DNA of 64,000 bases from Perca fluviatilis (GCF_010015445.1 NC_053121.1:25762434-25826433); one strand, 5' to 3'; numbered from the stretch's first letter, positions 32,701 to 44,739 are shown. The notes: generated by a model from the sequence alone, not told the origin. Made by a program: numbers and translations.

Positions 32701-34599
32701 TATAAATAAATATATTTGAGTTAGTAATATACATTTTAAATGTCAGCTACGAGTGCGTTACTGAGTTTTCTAAGCTGTCTTTCTATTATTGTCAGTCCCT
32801 GATTTGGTTTCTCTTGTTTGGGGAAATCAACATTTCTCCTTTACAGTGCTGTGTTTCTGTCTTCCTCGCATTGGCAGCTACTTTACGTAACTGTACAAAG
32901 TTGGAATTAAAACCATTCCATGTGGTTTAATTAAATCCAGGGGCCTCTATTGTGTGGGAAATGAAGTGTGCAGGATTGAGCAGTGTTGATATCCAAAAAG
33001 CCCTTTCTCATCGATCCTGAGGAGAACTTAGTTTAATGTCCTTGGAAAGTGCGGCAGGTAATCTATTGAGTTATCAAACTGTGAAGGGCCAGGGAATGCT
33101 GAGGCAAATTGTGATTCCTACGGGAATTCTTGTTGCACCAAAGCTTTCACCACCACCAAACTATCCTCCATCTAAACTCCTGCATAGATTTTCAGTATAG
33201 ACAAGCCATTTCTCGTCTGACCTTCGATATTACAGTGCTTGAACTTTAGTGAAGGGGAAAAAGTGAATGTAAGGGAGAACTGGCTATGGGTCCCCAGGGA
33301 ATTAATTTGCTAGAATGTTCCGTTGACAGGAGGACATGAAAAAGAGACATGCCATACAGGAAACATGGTTAACTCTTCCAATCATCTCTAGTGTGAAAGA
33401 GAAATTGCCATGATAACACACAGTAAAAAAAAAAAAAAAAAAGAAGAAAAATGCTTGACTGCTTGTCTTCCTGTCACAAAAAAACAAGCAATAGCACATG
33501 GTGAGGCAGTTCACATGCAATTCATATTGTGCCATTTTTGACATGTCTCTTCTGATATTGTTCAAACCATTGAACTCAAATATGGGTGGCACTTAGCCGG
33601 GCAGTTTCTTGGCCTCAGATATGTGACAAATTAATAAATAAATTAAAAAAGGTGCATGTGGCAGATAAGTTCCAGCAATTGAGAATGAGCAAATATCCCT
33701 GGGCTTATTGGAAATGCCTGTATGCTCCATATGTGTTTATTAACTCATCAGGGAGCAGGGATGATACCAGCCCAGACCTGGCACATTTCACAATGGTTTA
33801 ACAATGTCTATGTGTGCCACAATCAGGAAGACAAGAGCAAATGTCCGGGGCAGGAAGCTGAGAGAATGAGGGAGTTCATTCATATGGGAGAATGGAGGAT
33901 GTGAGCTTAAGGTATCTACAGCAGATTGTGCCTCACTGTCTCCAGGGTCAGAATTGAGTTTTCCTCCATCTTCTGCCCATCTCCCACAAGAATCCTAAAC
34001 TCAGCAACAATCTGGCTCAATTATGGGCAGACATTGCCCCTACTATTCTCCAGTGGCATGTAAGGAGGAATTAAAAATGTGTAATATCTGAGGAATCACA
34101 CACCCGGACGCACTGACCTGATATGTGACATTCTGGATTCTCCTGCCTGGAACTTTTGTTCTGGAAGACTAGTCAGATGAAAAGCCATGTTCAATAAAAT
34201 TGCTTACACTGTCAGGAGGGGCTGAGCTGGAGGAAGAAGCAAGTTTGAACAATATTGTGTTATATGCTCTGTTGTTCACACTACAAGATTTATTTTCCTC
34301 ACAGATGTTGGAAGAAGGTGAAAAGTGTGTGAAGAAGCACATATGAAAACAGATACTTGACGATATCATTACATGAATGACACCTAACATGCAGACTCTT
34401 CTTGAGAAAAAAAGAATGAGGAAATAGGTCTGACAGTTGGAACACAATTTCATCTTTTCCAGGGAAGAACAGGTTGTCTCTTTGCGTTTATAGTTCAGTC
34501 TGCTCAGATCTAAGCATATACACATAAAAGAAAAACATGTACAGATGCATTGGCTGCATTCAAATGCGGTGTACACAGGTGCACATTTACTATATCCCC
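32701..34599. other. Non-coding, no feature recognised
   Basis: A poly(A) run lies at 33425-33442. The longest ORF (135 codons, minus, 34169-34576) is Cys/Ser-rich and looks random. Confidence 0.45.
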
Positions 34600-35060
34600 A
34601 AACACATCAGCAGCCTGTTTTTATTGTCATTATACACATGTACGCTGGCTAACCATATCACTACCATATCATGCAGATAAATGTCATACGCTCCCAATGT
34701 TTGTCGCTTAACAAAGCATTATGGCACCTGATAAGGACACAATGTAAATTAGGCCCGGGGCTCTGCTGTACTATAAGGGAGGCTGTCATATCCAAGAATT
34801 AAATGCAAATTATGCATTATCGCCAAGCACACTCCCTGTCCAGGAGAGTGATGCCTTTGTGTTCTCATGCAGCAGGAGAAGGTGCACGGCCTTCTGGGGG
34901 GAAGAAAAAAAGGACAGAAAAACAAGCCTTTGACAGAAAATTGCACTCATGACTGAAAGGGACTTGTCAATCGCTTGAACAATACCCGTCCCTCGCCCTG
35001 TAATTATGGGTTTCATTACACAACCATGCTCCTCTCTCATGCTGCCACTACACCTCTGTC
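34600..35060. promoter_or_regulatory. Candidate conserved non-coding block with POU-type site
   Basis: Repeat-free sequence containing AATTAAATGCAAATTATGCA at 34798, in which a consensus octamer ATGCAAAT abuts TATGCAT. POU-domain factors bind such sites. Function is inferred from texture and motif only. Confidence 0.25.
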
Positions 35061-35700
35061 TATCTCTGTGAATGTATGAACCCACAGGCAGACACAGGCA
35101 GTCATGCACACATGCATGGAGTGAGACACAGAGGAAGGGAGACTAGCTGCAAACAGGATATATGACAGCACTTGCTTTTTTGTAATCTTCTTAAGGAAAT
35201 GTACGCATCAAAACAAAATGCAGTAAATCCTCAGGGCTTGGCTTTTTAGCTTGTGGGAGAGAAACAAAACCGCAGTGAGTTGGAGCAATGCAAAGACACG
35301 GCAACAAAGAAAAGTCAAAGGAGATTTTAATCACAGATTGTGTTGGGTGCCTATAGAGAGTTACATCTACAGACAGCAACAATGGGACAAGGAGCACTCA
35401 GTCTTTTTATTCATTTAAAAGCTCCTTGTATATGCAGTCGGCATGAACAGTGTTTGAACTCGCAGAACGAACATCCAAGTGATTTAGGAATATCTAATTT
35501 TGGGGTTGGGTTAAAAATACAACTTGTTTTCACAGGTTATAATTAAAAAAGATATGTCTATCATGACTTAATCTAGGACTATGGTGGAGTCTTTATGTAC
35601 ACCTGTGTGGGCAATTGCACTCCTTTTGTACTTACATGATCACTGAGCTCTAAAACCCTGTTTTGAAAATGTGTTTAAAGAATCTGTTTACTGGAAGATC
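35061..35700. other. Non-coding, no feature recognised
   Basis: Nothing recognisable on either strand. Confidence 0.45.
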
Positions 35701-35994
35701 CAATGCAGGGCTCCAGACTGCGACCAAATGGTCGTATTTTGCCACCAAAATTTGAGAGTGTGCGACTGAATTTTACATCCAGTCGCACATATGCGACTTT
35801 TCTTTTTACACGTTAAACGTGGAAGGGGCGTGTCAATGAATCCGGAATCAGGCAGGCCAATGAGTGTGAGAAGGAGGGAATGGCCACTGTAAGTGGCTAA
35901 TGTGTTGAGGGGGAGGGTCCTAGAGATAATCGAGCGCGTGTAAACGTCTGTGGGAAGGAGACAGATATCACAACCTGCTACGTGTGTCTGAACA

Positions 35995-36255
35995 ATGAGC
36001 AAGCAAACTATTGACTCGTTCTTCCGACCTGTTGCTAGTGTGCTAGTGCCAGAGTCTACAGTGTCACAGTCGGATAATGATTCAGAGTCAGAGGTTTGTG
36101 TGGTGAAAAAGGCACGAACCCACCATTTTCAGGAAGACAGGCTGCGAGAATTCAGCTGGTTGAGGTACTGTAAGGAGACGAACTCCATGAACTGCAAATG
36201 TTGCAGTCTATACCCCAGAACTGCGGGGAACATAAAGTTTGCCGACAGTCAGTAG
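35995..36255 (+). pseudogene. hAT transposase N-terminal fragment
   Basis: Opens MSKQTIDSFFRPVASVLVPE, an N-terminus typical of a fish hAT family related to KIAA1586/ZNF862-like proteins. It continues through an acidic Ser-rich stretch, a basic KKAR patch, then REFSWLRYCKETNSMNCKCC, where the CxC/CxxC-like cysteines begin a zinc-finger DNA-binding domain, and SLYPRTAGNIKFADSQ before a stop. It is 86 residues against several hundred in an intact transposase. The ATG is preceded by the element's 5' non-coding region, so the start is plausible. The break at about 36250 coincides with another repeat. Confidence 0.75.
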
Positions 36256-36480
36256 CGGAGTGGCAATCAGGAGAGTCGGGACTTTTCCCGGTGGGCCAGT
36301 AGTGTTTCGAGGCCGCGTGGGCCATTTGGATAATAGTTATAAATTGCAAGTTCTTAGCAACACCATCCAGTGGCCTGGTCTGCGGCCGCTGCTTGCTGGT
36401 CAAACTGTGCAGCCTCTGCTCAACCACCCGTACGGCGACATAACGTTTGGCTACTTTGGATATTGATAGCGTAGTTGAAG
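36252..36480. repeat. Foreign repeat fragment inside the hAT element
   Basis: AGTAGCGGAGTGGCAATCAG then GAGAGTCGGGACTTTTCCCG and GTGGGCC resembles the end of a separate dispersed fish element. It sits exactly where the transposase frame is lost. The right limit is an estimate. Confidence 0.4.
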
Positions 36481-37627
36481 TTGCATTATCACAGTAGAAG
36501 GGTTGCTATCATGTCACAATAATTAAGCTAGAATTTTCCAATCACAGACAGTCAATCTGAGACTTTTATTTGTTCTGTTTGTGTGTCTTGTATTTGAGAG
36601 GGTTGTCAACTCAATGTGGAGAAATAAGTTGTAGATAAAAGGGAGACCACCGCACCGAATCAGGCTAGTGAAGGACTGGCTTTGCTTTGCTAGCGTCGTT
36701 GCTGAACACACCGTTTCGGTAAGACCAGAGGCTCCAACTAATGCTTTTGATAATGCATCCTCAAAATAGCAGTGTGTGCAACGCAACTTTTTTAACTTAT
36801 TCATATGCACACCTCTAGTTTGGTGTCTGAGAGAATCACTCCCTCTCAGGCTGTGTGCGGAGCGGAGCTCTTTCTCTCACACACCCACACGCACACTGCA
36901 GCAGCACCGAGTCAAAAGCATGATTGCACTTTACTATAGTTGATGCTGGCAATGCTCCTTATAATATAAATGCAACTAGTCGTTTGCATGTGAGAGTGGA
37001 AACTTGACCAATATTATATATCTCGCAAGAAAAGTGCTCATGACTTTCACAATTAACTTTCCTCATTACACGTGTCTACGGTCTATGGGTCCTACATAGC
37101 ATCTACAACAGGAGGAACTACCCTTCACCAAATTCAAAAGCCAGCTCGACCTTCAAAGGAAGAATGGCTTAAAACTTAAGGGGGAGCGAGTAAAGGCTCA
37201 AGTTGTTTAGGCCTACTTGTTCTAGTGGAATGTTATTGGCCAGTGCCCCTAATGTTTACATACATTTGTTAAGTATTGTTTTTAACTGTGAAATGACCGA
37301 AAGGTTACTAAGCACTTTGTTACTAAGCGCATTTTTTATTCTGAATGTATAGTATATTTTTTTAATATTTGTACTGTCATGACAGCGATGGTGCTGTCGG
37401 TTTACCTTCTATGTTGCATCTTCAAAAGTGCACAATAAAATGTGACACTGAATTTGAAACATTGTAATTTCTGCATCTATTATCAAAGTATTTATTAGTA
37501 ATACAGTGGAAATTAGTAGAAATGTGAATATTTACGGCATGTGCCGCTAAATTTTCTGGTTGCACCCCTAACATTTTCAGTTGGGGGCCACTGTGCTCCT
37601 AGTGAAAAAAGTTAGTCTGGAGCCCTG

Positions 37628-37999
37628 ATTCAATGCCTCATGGAAACTATAGAAAGACATTGGAAATTGGTGGTTTGGTCATGCACCTTCAAAAGCTGAT
37701 ATTGATTGTCTGTAAGTGCACACTGGCTATGTGTGGATGTGACTGCAGAGGTTTTAAATAGAAACTTATTATGACTTGACATTCCACACAAATGTGTATT
37801 GTAATGGCTGTTGGCCATGTAACATTTATCCTTTTCACATTTGACAAAGGACCTCAACATTTTTCATACACTCCCCCCATATAATAATGGGACCCAGTGA
37901 CATCAGGGCACTCTACTCAATCTTTCATTCACTCTTTTTTTCTCGTATGCATGTGCTATAATGCTTTGGTAGAGGCCATTCAGAGCTAATGACTGGATG
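37628..37999. other. Non-coding, no feature recognised
   Basis: Nothing recognisable on either strand. Confidence 0.45.
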
Positions 38000-38470
38000 T
38001 AATTGAGAGGCTGGATTAAGACACAATTGAAGTCTTTCATGGGTTTTATGGATATGAGGCTAATTAATGAAAAATAGAAGCTGCATTGTCTCCCATCAGA
38101 TCCAATCCTTAATTCACCAGGGTCCCAATCACCCCTTCATTGGCGCCTCCCATTTGAAACCTGTCCGCTAGTCGATTATTGCATTGCAATTTAGCATATT
38201 AATTATAGCTGCTGCAGAAGGATAAGTTCTTTCCCTCTACGCGAGGTGAACCGACTCCATGTTTTCCTCTCCCAACACATTTGCTTATCTCTGGCCTCGT
38301 TTAGGGCATGTATATATTGCATTGTTACTGTGGGATACAGTATGGTAATTTACCTCCCTGCACCCCAGACTGTCAGTGTAAATGAGTGGACAAATCTACT
38401 GAGGAGCTCCCACTGTTAATCCTTCTATAAAGACTAATAAGATCAATGATGCCCCCCATGAGAGGTCAGG
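38000..38470. promoter_or_regulatory. Candidate conserved non-coding block
   Basis: Repeat-free, with homeodomain-type sites such as GAGGCTAATTAATGAAAAAT near 38056 and TTAGCATATTAATTATAGCT near 38191, and a WNT/TCF-like CATTTGAAA. The texture resembles a developmental enhancer. Inference only. Confidence 0.25.
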
Positions 38471-38699
38471 CGCTTCAAGGAATCCTTGGTGGTGTTGCAG
38501 ATGGCCTTGACCTTTCTAAAGGAAAGGTCTAAATTATACCATGTGTGAGTGATTTAGAAAACTGTGCATAGGCAGTGGTTAGGTTAGGTTATAAACTGAA
38601 CTACTCTGGTCAAGAACCATTGGCTGAATAAAAATAATTTCTAAGCTTGTACTCAGGACAGAAAGGTAAAACAGAGAAAGCACTCTTACTTAATGTGGT

Positions 38700-39186
38700 G
38701 TAACAGTTAAGGCTGTGACGTTATGGATTTTATCTTACCATGGTGAAAAAGAAATGTATCCCTGCAGTTTGGTCAGGACCGAGACTACCTCCTTTGGTCT
38801 CTGTTTGATCCGGTCCGGGGGAGGTTTCATACCTGTAATTTTGGTTCGTTTCAAACTGAAAAGTCAGAAAATCCAAACCAAACGAGGTAGGTGTGAAAGG
38901 CCCCTGAATGTCTGTTGTGATTATTTATCCATTTGTCCGTGTCCATGTGACAATAGTTGTTGTTAGCTGTCCAGTGTCAATCCCATGATGCCTTGGTTTG
39001 AGTCTGTTGACCAATCAGAAGCTGTGTTCCTGACTGGGAATGTGTGTGACAGCTCTCATCATAAAACACTTTGCGTAATGGAATAACATGAGATTTACCC
39101 TACACAGAAAATTGACGGGGATTAGCTCAACCCTGCAGTAGGCATCACATTACGTGGTATTTCGGACATGCAGTTATTGTCACTAC
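38700..39186. repeat. Possible dispersed repeat
   Basis: AGGACCGAGACTACCTCCTT followed by GGTGTGAAAGGCC (38775-38900) resembles a moderately repeated fish element, but no ends or target duplication are seen. The 83-codon ORF across it has no recognised domain. Confidence 0.3.
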
Positions 39187-39649
39187 GGAGCCCCGGAAGT
39201 GACATGGAGGGGGGGGAAAAAATGACATGACATCACGATGGAAATGCGCACTAGCAACAGTTTGTGTTGTCTTAGCAAGAACTTGCCGTTTCATTGTATA
39301 AAATATTCACTAACGTTAAACATTGTGTTTTCATTGTTCCTGATCATTTACATGTTTAACTTTATTACAGACAATAGGACATACAGTAGATATATTGTAT
39401 ATAGCTAGTCATTGACATCAACAGTCAACGACAATGCTCATTATAACACTTCACTTTGGCATGTATTAATTAGTAATGCTTATCAAAATAATAAAATAAA
39501 TAAAATAAAATAAAACAATGGATGTTTTGAGAGAACCAAGGCAATGCAATCACTATGTCTGTAGTAACGTTATCTAAGCATATAGCTATCTACAGTGTTA
39601 CCGTTCTCTTAATACACCCATGCTAGCTACCGCTGATGTTAGCTACTAG

Positions 39650-39693
39650 CATACATACATCCTTACATACATACATACATACATACATACATC
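39650..39693. repeat. (ACAT)n microsatellite
   Basis: Tandem ACAT units with a CCTT interruption at 39661. Confidence 0.93.
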
Positions 39694-39927
39694 CCTCGGA
39701 TGTATCATAACATAATACCATGGATGTACTAATGGAACGCATGGTGAATTACAGCCATTAGCTATATCCATTATTACAGCTACAGGACCTCGGGAGAACA
39801 GTCATATCAGCATGCGCAGTGCAGGGCGAAATGGTCCACGGGTCTGCTCGCGTTCATTATGCGGTTCTCATCATGGATGTATTAAGAGAAGGTGGAGAGG
39901 TTCTCATACTCATTGTTGGATTTGCGA

Positions 39928-40003
39928 GATCTCTCAAATGAAACTCGAGATCTCGCAAATAAAACTCAAAATCTCGCAAAACAAAGTCAAGATCTTGCAA
40001 AAG
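39928..40003 (+). repeat. 21-bp tandem array near the right transposon end
   Basis: About 3.6 units, consensus GATCTCGCAAATAAAACTCA A. Units start GATCTCTCAAATG, GATCTCGCAAATA, AATCTCGCAAAAC and GATCTTGCAAAAG. Read through, they give repeated ISQxKLK peptides, which are not a protein. Confidence 0.9.
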
Positions 40004-40074
40004 TGTTTGTCTCCAGCCTACATGTTTTTATTTATTAATTTTTTTTCCTCCATGTCACTTCCGGGGCTCCTCAT

Positions 40075-41049
40075 GTCACAGACAATGGAACAACAATGGA
40101 AAAAAAATAAATCTAAATCCGTCCTTGAACAAAGAAAATACTATACATCTGTCTTCAAATATGAATGAGAAGCATACAAAAGATATGTATTACTATGCTG
40201 TGATAGCCTAAAACAATTCCTATTCATTTCAAGTTTTCTGATTGAATACAAAACAGTTAGTACTGTTCTTGCCATTTAATGGTTGATAGCCTGATTTGTA
40301 TACACTGCATTAAGACTGAAATGCCCAAAGGCAAGTTAAAGCTTTGCACATTATAATGCTGCAGAGTCTGCATGGTGTGAGGTGATGATAAAGTCCCCCC
40401 TGCTGTGGGTCTCTCCTTGCTTCGTACAGAGCACTACCACCCCCCATAACCCCCCTACACCCACCACCTATGCCCAGGCCTCGTCTCTGCTCCACTGTCC
40501 CTGGGTCCCTGGGCTCCTGGCATTCTTGCCCAGGCCCCTGTCAAATCCCAGAGCAGAGGCAGATGGGCCTGGCTTTTTATGTACTAATCAAGGAGGAATT
40601 TGCTCCCTCACAGAAACATCACCTCTGACCCATGTGTCTAGTCACATTCATTATTCATCCTCACTGAGGTGAGCCGCTGTGAAGGGTCGAGAGCAGAGTG
40701 GAGGATGAGCAAAGGGAAGAGGATGCGGGGTGGGCTGATGAGCGCTTGTTGTGCTCTGCTCCAGCTGCCAGCTCATCCCAGCATTCAAGTGTCCGACAGC
40801 CCCTTATACCAAGATGGAGGCCCTCATGTAACATTTAGGTCAAACCACTGTGGCCCATGTTTCTTGCCTTCACTTCATACACTCCATGCCTCGTTCATTT
40901 CTTTTGCTTTCTGGTGATAACTAGGGACAAACCATCTGGACAGTATCGTCAGCAGAATGGCTTTTTTAGGAGTTGACCTCGGGGATCCAGGGGTTGTTTA
41001 AAGGTCTGATGGAAGGTATTTATGAGGGGTTGCCTTTCTGTAAACAATG
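40075..41049. other. Non-coding, no feature recognised
   Basis: A relatively GC-rich patch at 40390-40900 is open in several frames but no domain or splice structure is recognised. Confidence 0.4.
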
Positions 41050-41432
41050 TTAAAGGTCCCATGACATGGTGCTCTTTGGATGCTTTTATATAGACCTAAG
41101 TGGTCCCCTAATACTGTATCTGAAGTCTCTTTGCCGAAATTCAGCATTGGTGCAGAATTACAGCCAATAGAGCCAGTCCCACAATGAGCTTTACTTAGTA
41201 TGTGCCATTTCTGTGTCTGTCTGTAGGTCATATATATTATGACCTCATAAGGAGCAAGAGTCCAGATCCGCCCATCTGAGCTTTCATTTTCTCAAAGGCA
41301 GAGCAAGATACCCAGGGCTCGGTTTACACCTATCGCCATTTCTAGCCACTGGGGGACCATACTGGGGGAACTCATATTAATGTTAAAAAAACCTCATAAA
41401 GTGAAATTTTCATGCCATGGGACCTTTCGTAA
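41050..41432. mobile_element. TTAA-bounded MITE, short copy
   Basis: Same family as 11427-11956: it starts TTAAAGGTCCCATGACATGG and ends CATGCCATGGGACCTTT. The right target site reads CGTAA instead of TTAA, so it has decayed or been lost. Lacks the 150-bp internal segment of the other copy. Confidence 0.9.
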
Positions 41433-42166
41433 TTCGTAAAAACTAAAATAATTATATGATACAGTACGCAGCAGTTACTACTATATTTTATGTAAATGGG
41501 AGATGGTAAATTATCATGATGTTTCCTGATTACCTTCTATTCTCAAAACTTTGAGATTTGCAACTTTAACATTGCAAATTTGGTTGGTTTGAAATGAAAA
41601 ATCCAGGCACGCTCCAGTCACTGATAGCCCACATGGTTACCTTATCTGGCTGACAAAAAGTTGATTTAAAAAGCCAGTTTCTGGGAAATGGTCTTGTGCT
41701 GTCATTTAATGTGCCAATTTGTTTTACCACTTCTATTTCTTTTTCGATTGTTATGCTTTATCTTCTCCTCCTTCATAAACTTGCTCAATTTACAATGAGA
41801 GTGTGAATGATAGAGGTTTGAAGTTTTGCATACCAAAGACATGTATGCACAATAATAGAGACACAATAATAAAGTAAATAAAATTACCACTTTCAGAAAA
41901 CATAAGTTTTAGCTCATTAAGTACAAGTACTCACCTGTCAAACATTTTCAGAGCGTCCATGAATGCACCAACAAACAGAGTTTTCAAAAATGATCGCTAC
42001 ACACCACAGGATGATAAAGGAATAAAACTTCACTGTGATAGATGGCTTACCTTAAGTGAGTGCATATGGAGCCAGAGTGGGCAACATTTTCTTTTCCAAC
42101 TTTAAAGTCTTCTTCCAGTAATCACCACCTCACTACAACCCTTGGTGTACTCTTCTATATTTTACC
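41433..42166. other. Non-coding, no feature recognised
   Basis: Nothing recognisable on either strand. Confidence 0.45.
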
Positions 42167-42330
42167 TTAAAGGAATATTTCACCATTGGAAAGATGAATA
42201 TATATTTAAATTGGGTCACTTATGTAGTAGAAATTTGAATTTTTTTTTTAAATTGGTGGCTTCTAGGCCAAGAAAAGCCCGAAAATGTGTTTTTGGCTCA
42301 TGTGGATGAAAGACAAGTGGTGTTACACAT
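42167..42330 (+). repeat. TTAA-type repeat end
   Basis: Starts TTAAAGGAATATTTCACCAT, another member of the set of repeats in this window beginning TTAAAGG. The right end is not defined. Confidence 0.45.
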
Positions 42331-42469
42331 TTAAAATATATACTTTTTTGCCACAGCTGATACATTATCCAGACTTCTTTCAGCGGATTGATTGATAGCT
42401 CCAGAGTGAACAGAACTGTGTCCATGGCAACGCTCTGCTATGCATGGCAACGGTGTGTTATCCTTAGCA

Positions 42470-42500
42470 GCGGTCTGTTATCAAGAAAATAACAGACCGC
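42470..42500. repeat. Perfect 12-bp hairpin
   Basis: GCGGTCTGTTAT, loop CAAGAAA, ATAACAGACCGC. GGTCTGTTAT also occurs imperfectly just upstream (CGGTGTGTTATCC). It probably belongs to a larger dispersed element extending to the right. Confidence 0.9.
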
Positions 42501-43755
42501 ATTCTACATTAGAATTCAACCAAGCCATAAGTAAGGGTTAATACCTGACGAGGTGTCCATTGTCAGGTATTATACCATGGTCTGGGTGAATACTCGATTC
42601 TGATTGGCTGCAGGGTGTCCATTAAAAAGTGATGTAGGACACCTACTAAAGGAGTTCGGTGAAACTGTTTACTGTTCTATATGAATGCGCTACATTAAAT
42701 CAAAAAGGAAATGTGGATTTATTATTTCCAAATCGTCCTCTGAACACCACAGGATGGCACTAAAACACACAGGCTGCAAGAAGTAAGTTATACTGGCCCT
42801 CAGGACTGACTCAGTTTCACAGCGAATAACGTTATCTCACATCCCGTTCACTGTTCAGCTCGCTGCTTCAGGCTGCGCCGCTCCAGCCGACAGTAACGTT
42901 ACACATCGCGGATCAAATTCTTCGTAAAAGTCGTTATATTGTTTTGGGGACAATGACATGGCTGGATAGCTAGCTTGTCTTGTTGTTCAACATACTGTCA
43001 AATTATTTTTACTGATTGCCAACTGTACACAATGTTATTGACTTTGGATCTTGCTAGCATAGCGTTAGCTTTCTGGCTCGTAGCTAAACTGAAGCTGAGC
43101 GGACTATATAAATATCTCCGGTTGCTAAGGGAGGCAAGTCGTATCTAAGGTTCTTCCTAATTCCTGGTGGGGAGAACAACGTTTGCATTGCATAAGAACC
43201 TGATGGATGGGAATGATTGTTCCAGGTATTAGTCAAACCGTCAGGCGTAACCAGGGAAACGGAGTTATTGTTTGGATAAACTTTAGATTTCGATTGTAAA
43301 ACTACACTCGTTCAACGCTCCCCGCTGATGAGGTCTCTTTACCGGCCAGAGCCATCGAGCACCACCGCTGGTCTCCATGCAGGCGAAGCTTGCGTAGTGT
43401 GTCGAGTATTGCGTCTGTAATAAAGTGTCCTGCATATTCTCCGATCTGTACCAATGTATCCCGGTGGTACACGTGTGCGGTAGTTTGAATGCACATAATT
43501 GTTGTTCTAAAATTTCCTTCGGGATGAACAGTTTCTGCTCCTGCTGAGAAGCTAAGCGAGGATTCAAGATGGCTGACACTCGTTTTTTCCTCAGCAATCT
43601 CCGGAAAAAGCCGACAGTCCAACCAGACCCAACGGTCAGTGGAATGCTAACAGGAGGTGATACCTTTATAGCAACAAAATGGCGCCATCGGAGGTTCGAG
43701 TTCTGAAGCGAAGCTTACCCCCTTGAATAATACTGGCTGTCTTTTGCCTCTGGGC
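42501..43755. other. Likely transposon-derived sequence without clear ends
   Basis: GC-richer than its surroundings, with CAGGTATTATACCATGGTCT-type phrases at the left and partly complementary phrases (CCAGGTATTAGTCAAACC) at 43224. Overlapping ORFs at 43283-43622 have no recognised domain. Probably an old non-autonomous element. Confidence 0.35.
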
Positions 43756-43810
43756 AAAAAAGCCTCAGATGACACAAAAATCGTCATTTTGCGTCATCTG
43801 AGACTTTTTT
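43756..43810. repeat. Imperfect hairpin, about 23-bp arms
   Basis: AAAAAAGCCTCAGATGACAC is complementary to GCGTCATCTGAGACTTTTTT with two mismatches, separated by about 10 bases. Confidence 0.85.
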
Positions 43811-43949
43811 CCAGACCCACAATACACGGATTGTGCTGGTGGAACGGATCGGGTACTGACAGGGAGGGAAGTACGGTCATAAAAAAAATACTACCGGGTT
43901 TCTACTGATAGGGAACGCTCTGGCTTGTTTGTATTTCTTTAAACCAATG

Positions 43950-44113
43950 CCGCCCACCAAGAACCAGGTTCTGTCCGAGGTTTCTGCCTGTTAAAATTAA
44001 GTTTTTCTTTGCCGCTGTCTCACCAAATGCATTCCCTGGGAGGAATTGTTGGGTTTCTGTAAATTAGAGTGTGATCTAGACCTCTTATATCTGCAAGGCG
44101 TCCTGAGATAATG
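43950..44113 (+). repeat. LINE/SINE 3' region
   Basis: Contains GAGGTTTCTGCCTGTTAAAA, TTTTTCTTTGCCGCTGTCTC, GGAATTGTTGGGTTTCTGTA and GTCCTGAGATAATGTATG, a widely dispersed fish 3' tail. The tRNA-like head and RT region are absent. Confidence 0.65.
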
Positions 44114-44739
44114 TATGTTAAACATAATTAAGAAAAACAGTGGAACAGTTATTTTCTATGGTAATCACCAATTTCAAATTTCAAACCAAGTACTTATTCA
44201 GTGTAACACCAAATATGAAAGGTTTTCGAGCCAACAAAGGTCGTTACCAAATATTTCTTCACATGTTGCAAGCTGTACACTTTTCATTTTGTGTTGTTCT
44301 TTGTTTTAGCTAAATGTTTAAAAATTCTTCGATGCTAGATTTAACTATGTACAGTACCGGTACATGTACAGAACATGCATGCATGTGTATGTATGCGGTA
44401 TACAACATCAGTTTCTCATTTTATGTCCTTGTTAGAATGTTTTTTTCATTTTTACTTTTAAATTCTGAAGACTGGGGAAATTACTTACTGGGGTACATTA
44501 GCAACAGAAACACTCATGTGCCTTCTAATGTCCTATTCGTACCACGTTAAGTTAATTATAGCCATGACGACACATATTAATGAGAACATCCAATACATCA
44601 ACAGAATGAGATGAAGAGAAAAAACAGGTTTGGAGTGCATACAGTACAAAGCAATGGCTATTATTAGTAAGACGCTAAAATGCTAGAATATAATAAGGTC
44701 AGCAAGTACCAGACGAGTGTGATCACTCTTTTCAAAAGC
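44114..44739. other. Non-coding, no feature recognised
   Basis: Nothing recognisable on either strand. Confidence 0.45.

Larger units (their letters stand above)
35706..37627 (+). mobile_element. hAT transposon, internally deleted, about 1.92 kb
   Basis: The ends are CAGGGCTCCAGACTGCGACC (35706) and the complement of CAGGGCTCCAGACTAACTTT (to 37627). The flanks ATCCAATG and ATTCAATG agree at 7 of 8 positions, an 8-bp hAT-type target duplication. The left part encodes a transposase N-terminus; the catalytic hAT core and dimerisation region are gone and foreign-looking sequence begins at about 36252. Confidence 0.88.
39187..40070. mobile_element. 884-bp DNA transposon with 24-bp perfect inverted ends
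   Basis: The left end starts GGAGCCCCGGAAGTGACATG (39187-39210) and the right end (40047-40070) is its exact complement over all 24 bp. No clear target duplication flanks it. Inside are an (ACAT)n tract and a four-unit 21-bp array near the right end. No transposase is recognised; the ORF at 39812-40168 is a by-product of the array. Superfamily unassigned. Confidence 0.75.

Noticed and set aside
39812..40168. 118-codon ORF with repeated ISQxKLK peptides
   Set aside because: The peptide repeat is the translation of a 21-bp DNA array inside a transposon.
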